Shown: positions 26,270 to 35,141, counted from the first letter of the stretch. The stretch is DNA of 64,000 nt from Treponema socranskii subsp. buccale (GCF_024181585.1 NZ_CP054258.1:868001-932000); one strand, 5' to 3'. Made by a program: numbers and translations. The notes: generated from the sequence alone by a model not told the origin.

Positions 26270-28279
26270 ATGGACGCAGGCGACTACGACCGCGCGCTGG
26301 ATCTGCTCGAAAAGCTGCTTAAAAAAAATCCCGGTGATGCCGAAGCTCAGCGGCTGCTCGACGAACTGCGTACATTGAAGGATTCAAAATCCGGCGACGG
26401 GGCGGTGCAGGACGAGCTTTCACGAAGTACGGCGGAAGCCCGGCGGGCGCAAAAAGAACTCGAAGAATTGATTGCGCGCGGATCAAATTCCACGTCCCCG
26501 CAGAATGCGGCTCCCGGTTCCGTGCAGCGGGCAGGAGAGCGTACTTCATCGGCAGAGACTTCGTCCGACAAAATTGCGGCGCAGCAAAAATTGCGAGATG
26601 CCGAAGAGGCTGCCCGGCGTGCACGGGAAGCGGAAATCGCTGCGGAAAAAGCGGCGGCTGACGCGACGGCGCGCGAACGGAAAGCCGAAGCCGAAAAAGC
26701 CGCTCAAGCGCTTGCAGCGCAAAAGCAAAGAGAAGCGGCCGCACGCAAAGCAGCCGAAGAAGAACTTGCGCGCAAAAATCGCGCGATTCAAAGAGAAATC
26801 GACGGCGTAAACGGCGAAATCGCGCAGGGCAAATCCGATTTGACGGCAAATAAAATCGACTCCGCCCTCAATCATTTCGGCAAAGCGCAAAAGATGCTGC
26901 CGATTTCCGCAGGCGAACCGCTTTTTTCAGGCAGCAAAAATTCCGAAATGGCAAGCGCCCTTTACGAAGCTTTACAAAACGCGGCATCGGATGCCGATAA
27001 AAAAAGACTCCGTGATGCGGCCGTACGCTACGCCGAAGAAGCGATCCGAAAAACGCCGAACGATGCCGCAGCTCACTACGTGCTCGGTATGACGGCGATG
27101 GATGTAAAAAATTATCCGAAAGCGCTCGACGAACTTTCCAAAGCGGTGCAGAACGATCCATCGAATGCCCTCTATCACTATAATCTCGGACGGGTGCAGT
27201 ACCTTTCACGCCGCTACAGCGACGCGCGTTCGTCGTTTCAGAAGAGCGTCGATTTGGACGGACGCTTTGCGCCGGCGCAATACAATCTCGGTCTTGCAAA
27301 TTTGAGAATCGGAAACGAAGCCGAAGCGCTGTCGTCATTCCGCCGCGCACGGACGACCGATCCGAATTACGAAAAAGCCTATCTCGAAGAAGCACGCCTT
27401 CTTTCAAAACAAGGCGATCGAAACGGTGCCGTCAAAGCCTACAACGCCGTACTCCGTATTAACGATGTGAACGGCAACGCGCTGCGCGAACTCGGCTCCG
27501 AATACTACGCGATGGAAAGTTATGCCGCATCCGAAAACTGTTACCGCCGCGCCCTCGCGCTTTTGAGTCCGACGGAAGAAGACCCGACGACGTATTACAA
27601 TCTTTCGGCGACGCTGTATGCGGAGCGTAAAGATGCCGAAGCTATCACCTATGCAAAACGCGCGTACGCTTCGAAGTCGTCGCTCGGCAATACCGCGCAA
27701 GCGAATGTCGTATACAATTACGCGCTTATGCTGCAGGAATCGGGAAAATCCGAAGAAGCGATTCCGCTCTACCTTGAAGCGCTGCGATTGAATCCCGATC
27801 ACGAAAAATCGAAAATCAATCTCGGAAGAATGTACCTCGAAATGAATCCGCCCGACGTCGATACGGCGCTCCGGCTTTTCAAGCAGGCGTACGATGCGGA
27901 CAATAAAAGTTTCGAAGCGAACAATAATCTCGGAAGCGCATATCTCGCAAAAAAAGATTATAAAAATGCGATTAAGTTTTATCAAAATGCGCTGCGTCTC
28001 GATCCGTCAAACAATACGGTGCGCTCGAATCTCGCGCAAACCTATGCAAGCGACGGTCAGTTCGACAACGCGAAAACGACGTATACCGAGTTGATCAGGC
28101 GCGACGGAACGAATTGGGATGCCTATGTGGAGCTTGGAAAAGTATGTATGTCGACGGGAGACGTTGCGGGTGCGGAACGCTATTTGAGCGAAGTGCAGAC
28201 TAAGAGGCCGAATCACCGCCGTGCCGAAGTGACGGAGCTTTTGTCGGCGCTTCGAAGCGGCGGTTTTCAGGCAAAATAG
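26270..28279 (+). CDS. TPR-repeat protein (probable 3' part of the 25506 gene)
   Basis: 669 residues if counted from ATG 26270, but that ATG has no ribosome site and the frame is open upstream to 26198. The content is one TPR at the start (AGDYDRALDLLEKLLKKNPG), a Glu/Ala/Arg-rich coiled coil (about 40-190), then about 12 canonical TPRs to the end, such as AAHYVLGMTAMDVKNYPKAL and ALYHYNLGRVQYLSRRYSDA. With the -1 frame the full product would be about 920 residues, a membrane-tethered protein with an extracytoplasmic TPR superhelix. Alternatively this is an independent, weakly translated cytoplasmic TPR protein. Confidence 0.7.
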   Translation: MDAGDYDRALDLLEKLLKKNPGDAEAQRLLDELRTLKDSKSGDGAVQDELSRSTAEARRAQKELEELIARGSNSTSPQNAAPGSVQRAGERTSSAETSSDKIAAQQKLRDAEEAARRAREAEIAAEKAAADATARERKAEAEKAAQALAAQKQREAAARKAAEEELARKNRAIQREIDGVNGEIAQGKSDLTANKIDSALNHFGKAQKMLPISAGEPLFSGSKNSEMASALYEALQNAASDADKKRLRDAAVRYAEEAIRKTPNDAAAHYVLGMTAMDVKNYPKALDELSKAVQNDPSNALYHYNLGRVQYLSRRYSDARSSFQKSVDLDGRFAPAQYNLGLANLRIGNEAEALSSFRRARTTDPNYEKAYLEEARLLSKQGDRNGAVKAYNAVLRINDVNGNALRELGSEYYAMESYAASENCYRRALALLSPTEEDPTTYYNLSATLYAERKDAEAITYAKRAYASKSSLGNTAQANVVYNYALMLQESGKSEEAIPLYLEALRLNPDHEKSKINLGRMYLEMNPPDVDTALRLFKQAYDADNKSFEANNNLGSAYLAKKDYKNAIKFYQNALRLDPSNNTVRSNLAQTYASDGQFDNAKTTYTELIRRDGTNWDAYVELGKVCMSTGDVAGAERYLSEVQTKRPNHRRAEVTELLSALRSGGFQAK

Positions 28280-28294
28280 CAAGCGGGCATTTAG

Positions 28295-28343
28295 GGAAGT
28301 GCTGATAAAAGCGAGGTGCGCATTTAATCAACACTTCCTTTTT
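28295..28343 (+). terminator. rho-independent terminator after the TPR gene
   Basis: Arms GGAAGTGCTGAT (28295-28306) and ATCAACACTTCC (28327-28338), with one mismatch, are followed by TTTTT. Confidence 0.75.
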
Positions 28344-28409
28344 GTTTCTTATAAGTCTTTAATTACCCATAATATATAGACTTATTACGAAACAAGGAAT
28401 TTCAATGTT

Positions 28410-28445
28410 AACACTGATTAATTCGCATTCGAATTAATCAGTGTT
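28410..28445. terminator. perfect 16-bp hairpin between convergent genes
   Basis: AACACTGATTAATTCG (28410-28425) and its exact reverse complement (28430-28445) around a 4-nt loop, 3 bp before the mutL stop. Only a weak T-rich tail follows on the plus strand and none on the minus strand, so it may protect 3' ends rather than terminate on its own. Confidence 0.55.
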
Positions 28446-28448
28446 TCC

Positions 28449-30473
28449 TTAGGTGCGCTTTACGAGGGCGAAAAGCTCCGCCCTCGTAACCGCCGCCCAC
28501 ACGGGTCTTCCGTGCGGACAGTGCGGGTCGGGGAGGGCGAGAGCTTTTTCCGCCAAATCCGAAGCGGTCGCATCGTCAAGTACATAGCCGTCTTTGACTG
28601 CCGCTTTGCACGCGGTCATTGCGGCGATCTCGGAAATGACGTCTTCCGGGGCGACTCTTTTTTCGAGGAGGGCGCGGTACAGATCGTTTTCGCTTCCTTT
28701 CCAGCGCTCCGGCACCGATCTTATCTCCCACACTCCGTTTCCTTTGTTTTTTGCCGCAATGCCCGCTTTTTTCATCTCATCCCGTATGCGTGTCAAATAA
28801 ATATCGTCCGCGGCATTTTGCGTGATGATTTCATAGGGCACGAGGAGTTTTTGACTTTTTCCCTGATTTTGCATAATGACGTCGTAGAGGAGCCGTTCGT
28901 GAGCCGCGTGCTGATCGATGATATAAAGCGTATCGCCTTTTTCCGCGACCAAAAAAGTGCCGAGCGCGCTTCCGAGAAAGTGAAAGTCTCCGTTTAGCGT
29001 TTTGATTTTTTCGGCTGCGTTTTCGGCGTCGTACAGTTTTGTTTTATCTGCCGCCTCTCTTGCCGAATCATCTCCCGTTTCGCCGAACGAAAGCGCTTTT
29101 TTTGCAAGTTCGAGCGGTACGTCCCGCGCTTCGTGGTTTATCGAATAGCGCGCTTTATATGCATCGGTTTTATATTCGCGGGCATAGGGATTTGTAAAGT
29201 CGCCTGCACCCCGGTGCATGACGATGCGTGAAAAATCTTTCGCATGCCGGATCGAGTCTTTATTTTTCCCGTACGATATGCTTTTTCCTCCGGCCGCATC
29301 GAAAGCGTCCTTTCTGCCGGCGCTCGTATGCACACCGAGTTCATCGTTTTTTCGAAGCGCGTATAAATTTCCGCTTCCTTTGCCGCCCGTACTTTCGGCG
29401 GACGCGTTTTCCGCATCGAAATCGAAAGATTGAAAATTGTTAATTGTATCGTCGCGGTCGTTTTTCATTTCGCGCAGAGTGTATTGATGAAAAAAGTTCC
29501 GCAAAGCTCCGCTTACGCCGTGGTGCAGGCTTGCGATGTCGCGGAAGCGCGCTTCTTTTTTTGCCGGGTGAATATTGAAGTCGACGAGATCGCTTTTCAT
29601 CGTGACGAAGAGGGCTGCAGCGGGATAGGTACCGTTCGGAAAATAACCTTGACCGCCGTACTCGATCGCCTGTACGAGCGAATACTCGGTAATCCTTCTG
29701 CCGTTTACGAAGATGTATATGTCTTTTTTATTTGCGCGCGATACGCCCGGTTCTCCGATGACGCAGGTAAAACTCCAGTCGGGATCTTTTCCGCCCGAAG
29801 AGCCTGAGATTTCGTAAAAGAGAGAAGCGTTTTCGGAAGGGAGCGCCGCTTCTACGAATCGCTTTTTTAAACTCGTGCCCGCTTCGAGCGTTATGCGCCG
29901 CTCGCCGTCCGCGGTAAACGTAAAGGCGATGTCCGGTCTCGCAAGCGTCTTTTCGATAAACGTGTTTTTGCACATGAGCGCTTCGGCTGCCGGGCGTTTT
30001 AAAAATCTTCTCCGCGCGGGAAAGTTTTCAAAAAGACCTTCCGCCTGCACGATCGTACCCGCAGTCGATGCACTCCTTTCGATGATGTGATCTTCCGTTA
30101 CCGATGCCCGCATTTTCCAGCCGCCCGATATGATCGAAAGGCGGCATACGGCGGCGATCGACGAAAGCGCTTCTCCTCTGAAGCCGAGCGTCGAAAGATG
30201 CAACAAGTCGGTTTCCGTTTCGATTTTGCTCGTCGCGTGCGGCCGCGCACAGTTTTGCAGATCGCTTTTCGTCATGCCCGAACCGTTGTCGACGACGCGC
30301 ACTTTTTCGATGCCGCCCGAATCGATTTCGACGGCGATGCTGTCGGCACCCGAATCGACCGCGTTGTCCATGAGTTCGCGCAGAACCGCATTCGGCCGGT
30401 CGATGACTTCACCCGCCGCGATTTTCCTTGCGACTTCGGCGGAAAGCTTGTGTACCGGTTTTGCATCGCTCAT
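28449..30473 (-). CDS. mutL: DNA mismatch repair protein MutL
   Basis: 674 residues. The N-terminal GHKL ATPase has IAAGEVIDRP, ELMDNAVDSGA, VDNGSGM and LGFRGEALSSI. The C-terminal dimerisation/endonuclease part has the metal motif IIDQHAAHERLLYD, with Asp in place of the usual last Glu, plus TACKAAVK and CPHGRP. These support a latent nicking endonuclease as in bacteria lacking MutH. The start overlaps the xseB stop (ATGA), giving an operon xseA-xseB-mutL. Confidence 0.95.
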   Translation of the reverse strand: MSDAKPVHKLSAEVARKIAAGEVIDRPNAVLRELMDNAVDSGADSIAVEIDSGGIEKVRVVDNGSGMTKSDLQNCARPHATSKIETETDLLHLSTLGFRGEALSSIAAVCRLSIISGGWKMRASVTEDHIIERSASTAGTIVQAEGLFENFPARRRFLKRPAAEALMCKNTFIEKTLARPDIAFTFTADGERRITLEAGTSLKKRFVEAALPSENASLFYEISGSSGGKDPDWSFTCVIGEPGVSRANKKDIYIFVNGRRITEYSLVQAIEYGGQGYFPNGTYPAAALFVTMKSDLVDFNIHPAKKEARFRDIASLHHGVSGALRNFFHQYTLREMKNDRDDTINNFQSFDFDAENASAESTGGKGSGNLYALRKNDELGVHTSAGRKDAFDAAGGKSISYGKNKDSIRHAKDFSRIVMHRGAGDFTNPYAREYKTDAYKARYSINHEARDVPLELAKKALSFGETGDDSAREAADKTKLYDAENAAEKIKTLNGDFHFLGSALGTFLVAEKGDTLYIIDQHAAHERLLYDVIMQNQGKSQKLLVPYEIITQNAADDIYLTRIRDEMKKAGIAAKNKGNGVWEIRSVPERWKGSENDLYRALLEKRVAPEDVISEIAAMTACKAAVKDGYVLDDATASDLAEKALALPDPHCPHGRPVWAAVTRAELFALVKRT

Positions 30474-30748
30474 TGACGCGTACCCTCCTGCGGAGCGCCC
30501 GCCGTTCCCGTCGCTTCGTCGGCGCCCGAAAAGAGATCGAGTTCGGGCGTATCCGCGCTTTCGGGTGCGGGCTCGTTCATGAGCATTTGAATTTTTCCTT
30601 CGATTCTGTCGATTTCGGCTTCCATGCCGCGCGCGAGTTTTATACCCGTTTCGAAATCTTTGAGCGCATCTTCGAGCGATATGTCGTCGCGCTTGATGTC
30701 GGCGGTAAGCTTTTCAAGCGTTTCAAGGTTTTTTGCAAAATTTTTCAT
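30470..30748 (-). CDS. xseB: exodeoxyribonuclease VII small subunit
   Basis: 92 residues. The core ETLEKLTADI, LEDALKDFETGIKLAR and the following helix match XseB; the acidic Pro/Ala-rich tail (about 62-92) is longer than usual. It partners XseA, encoded 21 nt upstream, to degrade single-stranded DNA in both directions. Its stop overlaps the mutL start. Confidence 0.9.
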   Translation of the reverse strand: MKNFAKNLETLEKLTADIKRDDISLEDALKDFETGIKLARGMEAEIDRIEGKIQMLMNEPAPESADTPELDLFSGADEATGTAGAPQEGTRQ

Positions 30749-30769
30749 GACGGACTCCTTGTAAAATTA

Positions 30770-32008
30770 TTAATTAATAATGTGCTTTGCCTCTGTGCAT
30801 ACGCTTTTGACGGTCGCCGTAAGTTGACCTTTTGCCGGAACGATTTCAAGTTCCGCTCCGACTGCGACGAGCGATGCATCCCGCACGACTTCTCCGCTTG
30901 CCGTGTCGCGTACCATCGAATAGCCTCGTGCAAAAATTTTTTCGGGACTTGCGCTTTCGAGTACGTGTGTACACAGGGCGATGCGGTGCTTCGCGTCTTT
31001 TAATTTTTCATCGATGTTTTGCAGCAGCGCGACTTTTGCGCCGTCAAAGCGCGCAAGGAGCGGCTGTTCGATAGTTCTAAACTGCAGTTCGAGATTTTCG
31101 GGATTGAATGTGCGCACGATGAGTTTCATGTTTTCGACTTTGCGTTTTATTTCCGTATGGAAGATATCGGCATAGGTTTGCAGCGTACGAATGATATCGC
31201 TTTTGAGCGGAACTGCGGCTTCCGCTGCGGCCGACGGAGTCGAGGCTCGAAAATCGGCTGCGTAATCGGAAAGCGCCCAATCGATTTCGTGTCCGACGGC
31301 GGAAATCACCGGTATGTTCGATTCGTAGACGGCACGTACTACCGCTTCGTCGCTGAAGGGAAGCAGATCTTCGAGGGAGCCGCCTCCGCGCCCGACGATG
31401 AGCACGTCGCAAAGCCTGAAATAATTTGCGACTTTTATCTGCCGCACGATCGTTTCCGCCGCGCCTTCTCCCTGCACCGTTGCGGGCAAAATGACCGCCG
31501 ATACGCAGGGATTCCGCCGCTTCATAATCTGCAAAATATCGCGCAGGGCGGCTCCCGTCGCGCTCGTAACGATACCGACCGTTTTCGGAAAAAGCGGCAG
31601 CGGTTTTTTGTGCGCTTCGTCGAATATGCCTTCGGCGGCGAGGCGCTTTTTGCGCTCTTCGAGCATCTGTAAAATATTTCCCGTGCCCGCCATTTCCATG
31701 CGCGAAATGACGAGCTGGTATTTGCCGTGCGGCGGGTACACCGTAAGGCATCCGGTACAGCGCACGAGCATACCGTCTTTCGGCGAAAACGAAAGAGAGG
31801 GCGTCGCGCTCCGCCACATCGCACATCCGAGCTGCGCACCGGAATCTTTCAGTGTCAAATAGATGTGGCCGGCGCTCGTCAGTTTGCAGTTGGAAATTTC
31901 ACCTTCGACTATGACGGTACCGAACGAACCTTCGATCGTTTCTTTGATGAGATTTGTGATCTGCGTGACGGAAAAAAACGCGGAGGCGTCTTGAGCCGAA
32001 TGTGCCAT
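30770..32008 (-). CDS. xseA: exodeoxyribonuclease VII large subunit
   Basis: 412 residues from ATG 32008; the ATG at 32044 lies in the -35 box. An N-terminal OB-fold (about 10-110, EGEISNCKLTSAGHIYLTLKD) is followed by the catalytic region with VGIVTSATGAALRDI, VLIVGRGGGSLEDL and SAVGHEIDWALSDYAAD, then the helical C-terminus. ExoVII is a cytoplasmic ssDNA nuclease that needs no metal. The promoter suggests a leaderless transcript for the operon with xseB and mutL. Confidence 0.95.
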   Translation of the reverse strand: MAHSAQDASAFFSVTQITNLIKETIEGSFGTVIVEGEISNCKLTSAGHIYLTLKDSGAQLGCAMWRSATPSLSFSPKDGMLVRCTGCLTVYPPHGKYQLVISRMEMAGTGNILQMLEERKKRLAAEGIFDEAHKKPLPLFPKTVGIVTSATGAALRDILQIMKRRNPCVSAVILPATVQGEGAAETIVRQIKVANYFRLCDVLIVGRGGGSLEDLLPFSDEAVVRAVYESNIPVISAVGHEIDWALSDYAADFRASTPSAAAEAAVPLKSDIIRTLQTYADIFHTEIKRKVENMKLIVRTFNPENLELQFRTIEQPLLARFDGAKVALLQNIDEKLKDAKHRIALCTHVLESASPEKIFARGYSMVRDTASGEVVRDASLVAVGAELEIVPAKGQLTATVKSVCTEAKHIIN

Positions 32009-32015
32009 AGCGGTA

Positions 32016-32044
32016 ATTTTATAGCGTATGGAAAAACTGGTCAA
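32016..32044 (-). promoter_or_regulatory. promoter of xseA-xseB-mutL
   Basis: Minus strand: TTGACC (32044-32039), a 17-nt spacer and TAAAAT (32021-32016). Seven nt separate the -10 from ATG 32008. Confidence 0.5.
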
Positions 32045-32170
32045 CGCGTGGGCGAGGTGTTGTCAACATTATAGAATAAAAAGTATTCCGCTGCAGTATC
32101 TTTTTTCCGTTTCACTTTGTACGACTTTTCGTCTAAAAAAATAATTTTTCCCCTTTCATTTTCGATTGTT

Positions 32171-32929
32171 TTACAATGATTTTTTAGTCCCAACGGTAAT
32201 TCCGAATACTACATATAAAACAATGAACGGAAAACTTATTCCTACGACGATAGGAATATTTGAAAAAATTGCCGTTTTTAACAATTCATCTCGCAAAAAT
32301 ATGTCCGTTCCGATTCCGACAGCAAGGTGAATGCAAGTCAAAACGACAAACGCCTCCATACATTTAAAAAGCACGGTAAAATATTCTTTTCGCTTGGAAT
32401 AAAAATCCGCTTCCGCGCCGACTTGCTGCCGTAACTTTTCTGCTTCACTTTTCGTAATCTCTTTTTTAGTCAATTTAGTATCAATGTCAAAAAATTTTGT
32501 ATTCATTGTATTTGATGAAAATCTGCTCTTTGCTTCCGAGATTTCAGCTGTGTTCTTCATAATGAAAAGTGCGATATAGATAATCATAATAAATTGTGAA
32601 AACATCACTAGAGCTTCTCCCTCCAATTCAAGCGACTTTTGAAACAACCTTACAATAAAAAGATGTTCATCGGATTCTTGTGCTAAAAGCGAAATATGTA
32701 TCAACTGAACGTAGAAAATTAAAGAAAATATTGCACAAAATTCTATCCGATTTATCTTTGTTTTTCTGTTCCGAATCAAAAAACACACAGCAATTGAAAA
32801 CAAATAAAATCCTGCCGACAAGATTTCTATCGGCAATTTCGGATAGGCAACCAACAAAAGCGATAACGGAAAAATTATGACCAGCGCAATCGCGAACAAC
32901 GACTTTAAAATATACAAAAATCGATTCAT
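32171..32929 (-). CDS. stand-alone FlhA/FHIPEP-like membrane domain protein
   Basis: 252 residues from ATG 32929, with GGGG about 6 nt upstream. Six or seven hydrophobic helices surround a charged loop at about 129-183. That loop has the spacing of the FlhA signature: ISEAKSRF (FlhA: ISEVAARF), M and FDID (FlhA: M and AIDAD), then EAEKLRQQVGAEADFY (FlhA: EEAxxRRxxIxxEADFYGAMD). The helices before and after also line up with the FlhA membrane part. The large cytosolic C-domain of FlhA is missing entirely. FlhA is the proton-driven export gate of flagella and type III secretion. This short relative is 21 nt downstream of an unknown gene in an AT-rich island, away from flagellar genes, so its role is probably different. 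Confidence 0.65.
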   Translation of the reverse strand: MNRFLYILKSLFAIALVIIFPLSLLLVAYPKLPIEILSAGFYLFSIAVCFLIRNRKTKINRIEFCAIFSLIFYVQLIHISLLAQESDEHLFIVRLFQKSLELEGEALVMFSQFIMIIYIALFIMKNTAEISEAKSRFSSNTMNTKFFDIDTKLTKKEITKSEAEKLRQQVGAEADFYSKRKEYFTVLFKCMEAFVVLTCIHLAVGIGTDIFLRDELLKTAIFSNIPIVVGISFPFIVLYVVFGITVGTKKSL

Positions 32930-32950
32930 GGTTTTCCCCTTAAAATATTT

Positions 32951-33583
32951 TCATAGCAATTTAATCCATTCCTTAAAAGCATCTAACTGCTGCTGATATG
33001 AATCCGCAAATAAAAACGACTTAAACTCGTCAGTGTCGAATTTTGTTTGATTTTCAAAATAATAAAACCATTCACAACAGTTAAATTTATTATATTCATT
33101 CCGGCAATTACTTTCTTCAATAAGACGAATTATTTTATTTTCCATTGAAAAAAAAGCCGGAAGAGATCGATATATGTGATTCGGCAGAGACCAATCAATT
33201 TTACATAAACGCTTTCTTACTTCAGAAAGAACTTTTTTATCACAAACGCTTATTGAAGAATTTTGTAGAGGTATGTAGTACCACCCTTTCCGAAAATACA
33301 GTTTTTTGCCCAGTTTGCTATTATTTCGATTCCCCTCGATCGCAAGGGAAAGAAAAAATTCTTTTTCACAGCAGGGGCTAAATCCTATAAAGAAATTATT
33401 TGATTTGTAAGTATAATAAAAACCGGCGCCATATTCATCTGCCTTTTTGGTTGTACTGTCCCGTTTGTAGGCTATCAGACTTTGGTCTATTTCGCCCAGA
33501 AATATTTCTTTTATTGAAAATAGTTCTCTAAATAAAGACGGTACAGCGAACAATACTGTTTCCTCACGAGTTAATAATGTCAT
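32951..33583 (-). CDS. unknown accessory protein of the WYL island
   Basis: 210 residues from ATG 33583, which has AAGGAG 8 nt upstream. There is no signal peptide or membrane helix. Many aromatic residues and several Cys occur (CCEKE, NCRNEYNKFNCCEWFYYF). No family recognised. It is co-transcribed with the FlhA-like gene and is preceded by one copy of the CTATC-N7-GATAG palindrome at the likely -35 position. Confidence 0.6.
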   Translation of the reverse strand: MTLLTREETVLFAVPSLFRELFSIKEIFLGEIDQSLIAYKRDSTTKKADEYGAGFYYTYKSNNFFIGFSPCCEKEFFLSLAIEGNRNNSKLGKKLYFRKGWYYIPLQNSSISVCDKKVLSEVRKRLCKIDWSLPNHIYRSLPAFFSMENKIIRLIEESNCRNEYNKFNCCEWFYYFENQTKFDTDEFKSFLFADSYQQQLDAFKEWIKLL

Positions 33584-33633
33584 TTTTATCTCCTTCAGCG
33601 GCTGACTGTTTATAAAAAATATAACACAGGCGG

Positions 33634-33650
33634 CTATCATAGCGTGATAG
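33634..33650. promoter_or_regulatory. palindromic operator copy 1, CTATC-N7-GATAG
   Basis: CTATC (33634-33638), seven nt, GATAG (33646-33650). It lies in the last codons of the HD gene and covers the -35 position for the TATATT box at 33623-33618 that would serve the gene starting at 33583. Confidence 0.6.
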
Positions 33651-34212
33651 CGGAAAAATTATTTTGAAAAAATAATCGTTTGTCGGAATCTCTTGCGATT
33701 GCTTGAATGACAGTATCCAAGGAACGGAAAACTTCCCAGCGTTCACGGTTTGTTACGGCTGCGATTTTTGCGACCGCCAAATCTTCCAAATCCGGCACAC
33801 GACTGCCCTTCCAGATTTTATCGGCAAGTGAAACCGCAAGTTCTTCAAGCGTTGAACTTTCGGACCACAAAGCATGAGAGGCGGCAAATTGTGATTTTTC
33901 TTCGGAAAAACCGAGAGACCGTAAAAGGCGAAAACCTTCCCGTTCGTGCCTATGCCCTTCTTCCGAAAGTTCGTTGATGTAAACGCTTTTTCCTATGTCG
34001 TGACCGGCTGCACCGAATAAGACGAGATCTTTATTGATGTTCAGATTTTTCCACGTACCGTTTAGCTTTTCAAGCAATTTATTTGCAACATCGTGAACAA
34101 GCAGCGAATGAGCGTATAACCTTGGCGGAACTCCGAGAGTACTGAAAACGGATGCAATCTCATTCGGAAGAGAAAGCAGATTTCGACAATTTATATACTG
34201 ATATTCCGCCAT
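33637..34212 (-). CDS. HD-domain phosphohydrolase-like protein
   Basis: 191 residues. All HD-superfamily metal ligands are visible: H40 (LLVHDVAN), H71-D72 (GHDIGKS), H89 (HRHEREG), H113 (ASHALW) and D131 (LADKIWKG). The family hydrolyses phosphate esters of nucleotides or second messengers; the substrate is not predictable. A degenerate operator copy lies at the -35 position upstream. Another palindrome copy lies in its last codons and serves the next gene. Confidence 0.8.
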   Translation of the reverse strand: MAEYQYINCRNLLSLPNEIASVFSTLGVPPRLYAHSLLVHDVANKLLEKLNGTWKNLNINKDLVLFGAAGHDIGKSVYINELSEEGHRHEREGFRLLRSLGFSEEKSQFAASHALWSESSTLEELAVSLADKIWKGSRVPDLEDLAVAKIAAVTNRERWEVFRSLDTVIQAIARDSDKRLFFQNNFSAITL

Positions 34213-34282
34213 TCGAATTTTGTCTTAATGAACAGAGAGTTGATTCCCCTGTTAAGATTTACAGATATAGTAACAGGGGAGA

Positions 34283-34299
34283 ATATCAGATCACGATAG
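34283..34299. promoter_or_regulatory. palindromic operator copy 2, ATATC-N7-GATAG
   Basis: Nine of ten arm positions match the other copies. It is placed about 17 nt upstream of a TATATC -10-like box (34269-34264) for the HD gene. The spacer AGATCAC is close to that of copy 3 (ATATCAC). GATAGCGG followed by AAAAATTATTTT is shared with copy 1. Confidence 0.55.
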
Positions 34300-34307
34300 C
34301 GGAAAAA

Positions 34308-35120
34308 TTATTTTCTGGCTTTATTAAACAAAATCTTCATAACGGGATTGTAATAACAGTACTCGTCGCTCTTGTTTGCGGAGAAGTGAAACAAATCGAT
34401 ATAATCTATTTCTTTGCCGTTCAGATTATATTTGCCGTATGCGGCGACGCCTTCTTTGTTATGAGTAAGTGTTTTATTTTTTGAAAATTCACCGGGGAAG
34501 CATAAATTTATGTAGTTTTCAGCAATCGTACCGTCCCATAAATTGGCTGTTATGATTATATCGGGGTCCAATATTTTTAATTGCTCTTGAAAAAAGTTTG
34601 TTTTTTCCAACTCCGAATCTTTTAAGAAACGATCAACCAAGTCTGTATTAGTCTCCCAATTATCAGGATCGTCATTACTGTATTTTGAAATATTTATACA
34701 GGCGAATCCGAAATCATTAGTTTCACGCATTTTATTCAGTATTTCCAAGGCTGTCGGAATATTTTCGAATGGGAATTCCCCCTCGGTTTTAATGCCGTAT
34801 ACGATATAAAGAATATGGCGCCACCATGAATTTTTGTTGCTAAAATCCTTGTCAAAAAATTCTTTTGTCGTATCTCTAAAGTCATAACCTCCGATGTTTC
34901 TCGTTTCACGACCTATAAAAACCGTTTTTCTTTTTTGATCGAAATATCCGGGGAAAAAACCGTCTTTTGCAAAACAATCTTGAGGGGTTGTTGTTTCCTT
35001 ATTTCCGTTATCAATGGGAGTTTTATTCTTTGATAACTGTTCTATCCATTCGTTCATTAACTTGTCCAATTTAAAGTTTTTTCGTTTTTCAAATTCTGAA
35101 TATTCAAATGTTGAAAGCAT
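34308..35120 (-). CDS. unknown accessory protein, possible uracil-DNA-glycosylase fold
   Basis: 270 residues from ATG 35120, with AGAGGT upstream. It has no signal or membrane segment. The order of predicted strands and motifs is suggestive of the UDG-like fold: TVFIGRETRN, FACINISKYSNDD, then LKILDPDIIITAN, and IDYIDLFHFSAN near the C-terminus. No canonical UDG catalytic motif is evident, so this is a weak structural guess. It is divergent from the WYL regulator gene, and palindrome copy 3 covers its -35 position. Confidence 0.55.
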   Translation of the reverse strand: MLSTFEYSEFEKRKNFKLDKLMNEWIEQLSKNKTPIDNGNKETTTPQDCFAKDGFFPGYFDQKRKTVFIGRETRNIGGYDFRDTTKEFFDKDFSNKNSWWRHILYIVYGIKTEGEFPFENIPTALEILNKMRETNDFGFACINISKYSNDDPDNWETNTDLVDRFLKDSELEKTNFFQEQLKILDPDIIITANLWDGTIAENYINLCFPGEFSKNKTLTHNKEGVAAYGKYNLNGKEIDYIDLFHFSANKSDEYCYYNPVMKILFNKARK

Positions 35121-35141
35121 AGTCTTTTACCTCTTGTTTAA

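Noticed and set aside
28449-30473. MutL inactive because the last residue of the DQHA-x2-E-x4-E motif is Asp
   Set aside because: Asp is a conservative metal ligand and the other nuclease motifs are intact, so loss of activity is not supported.
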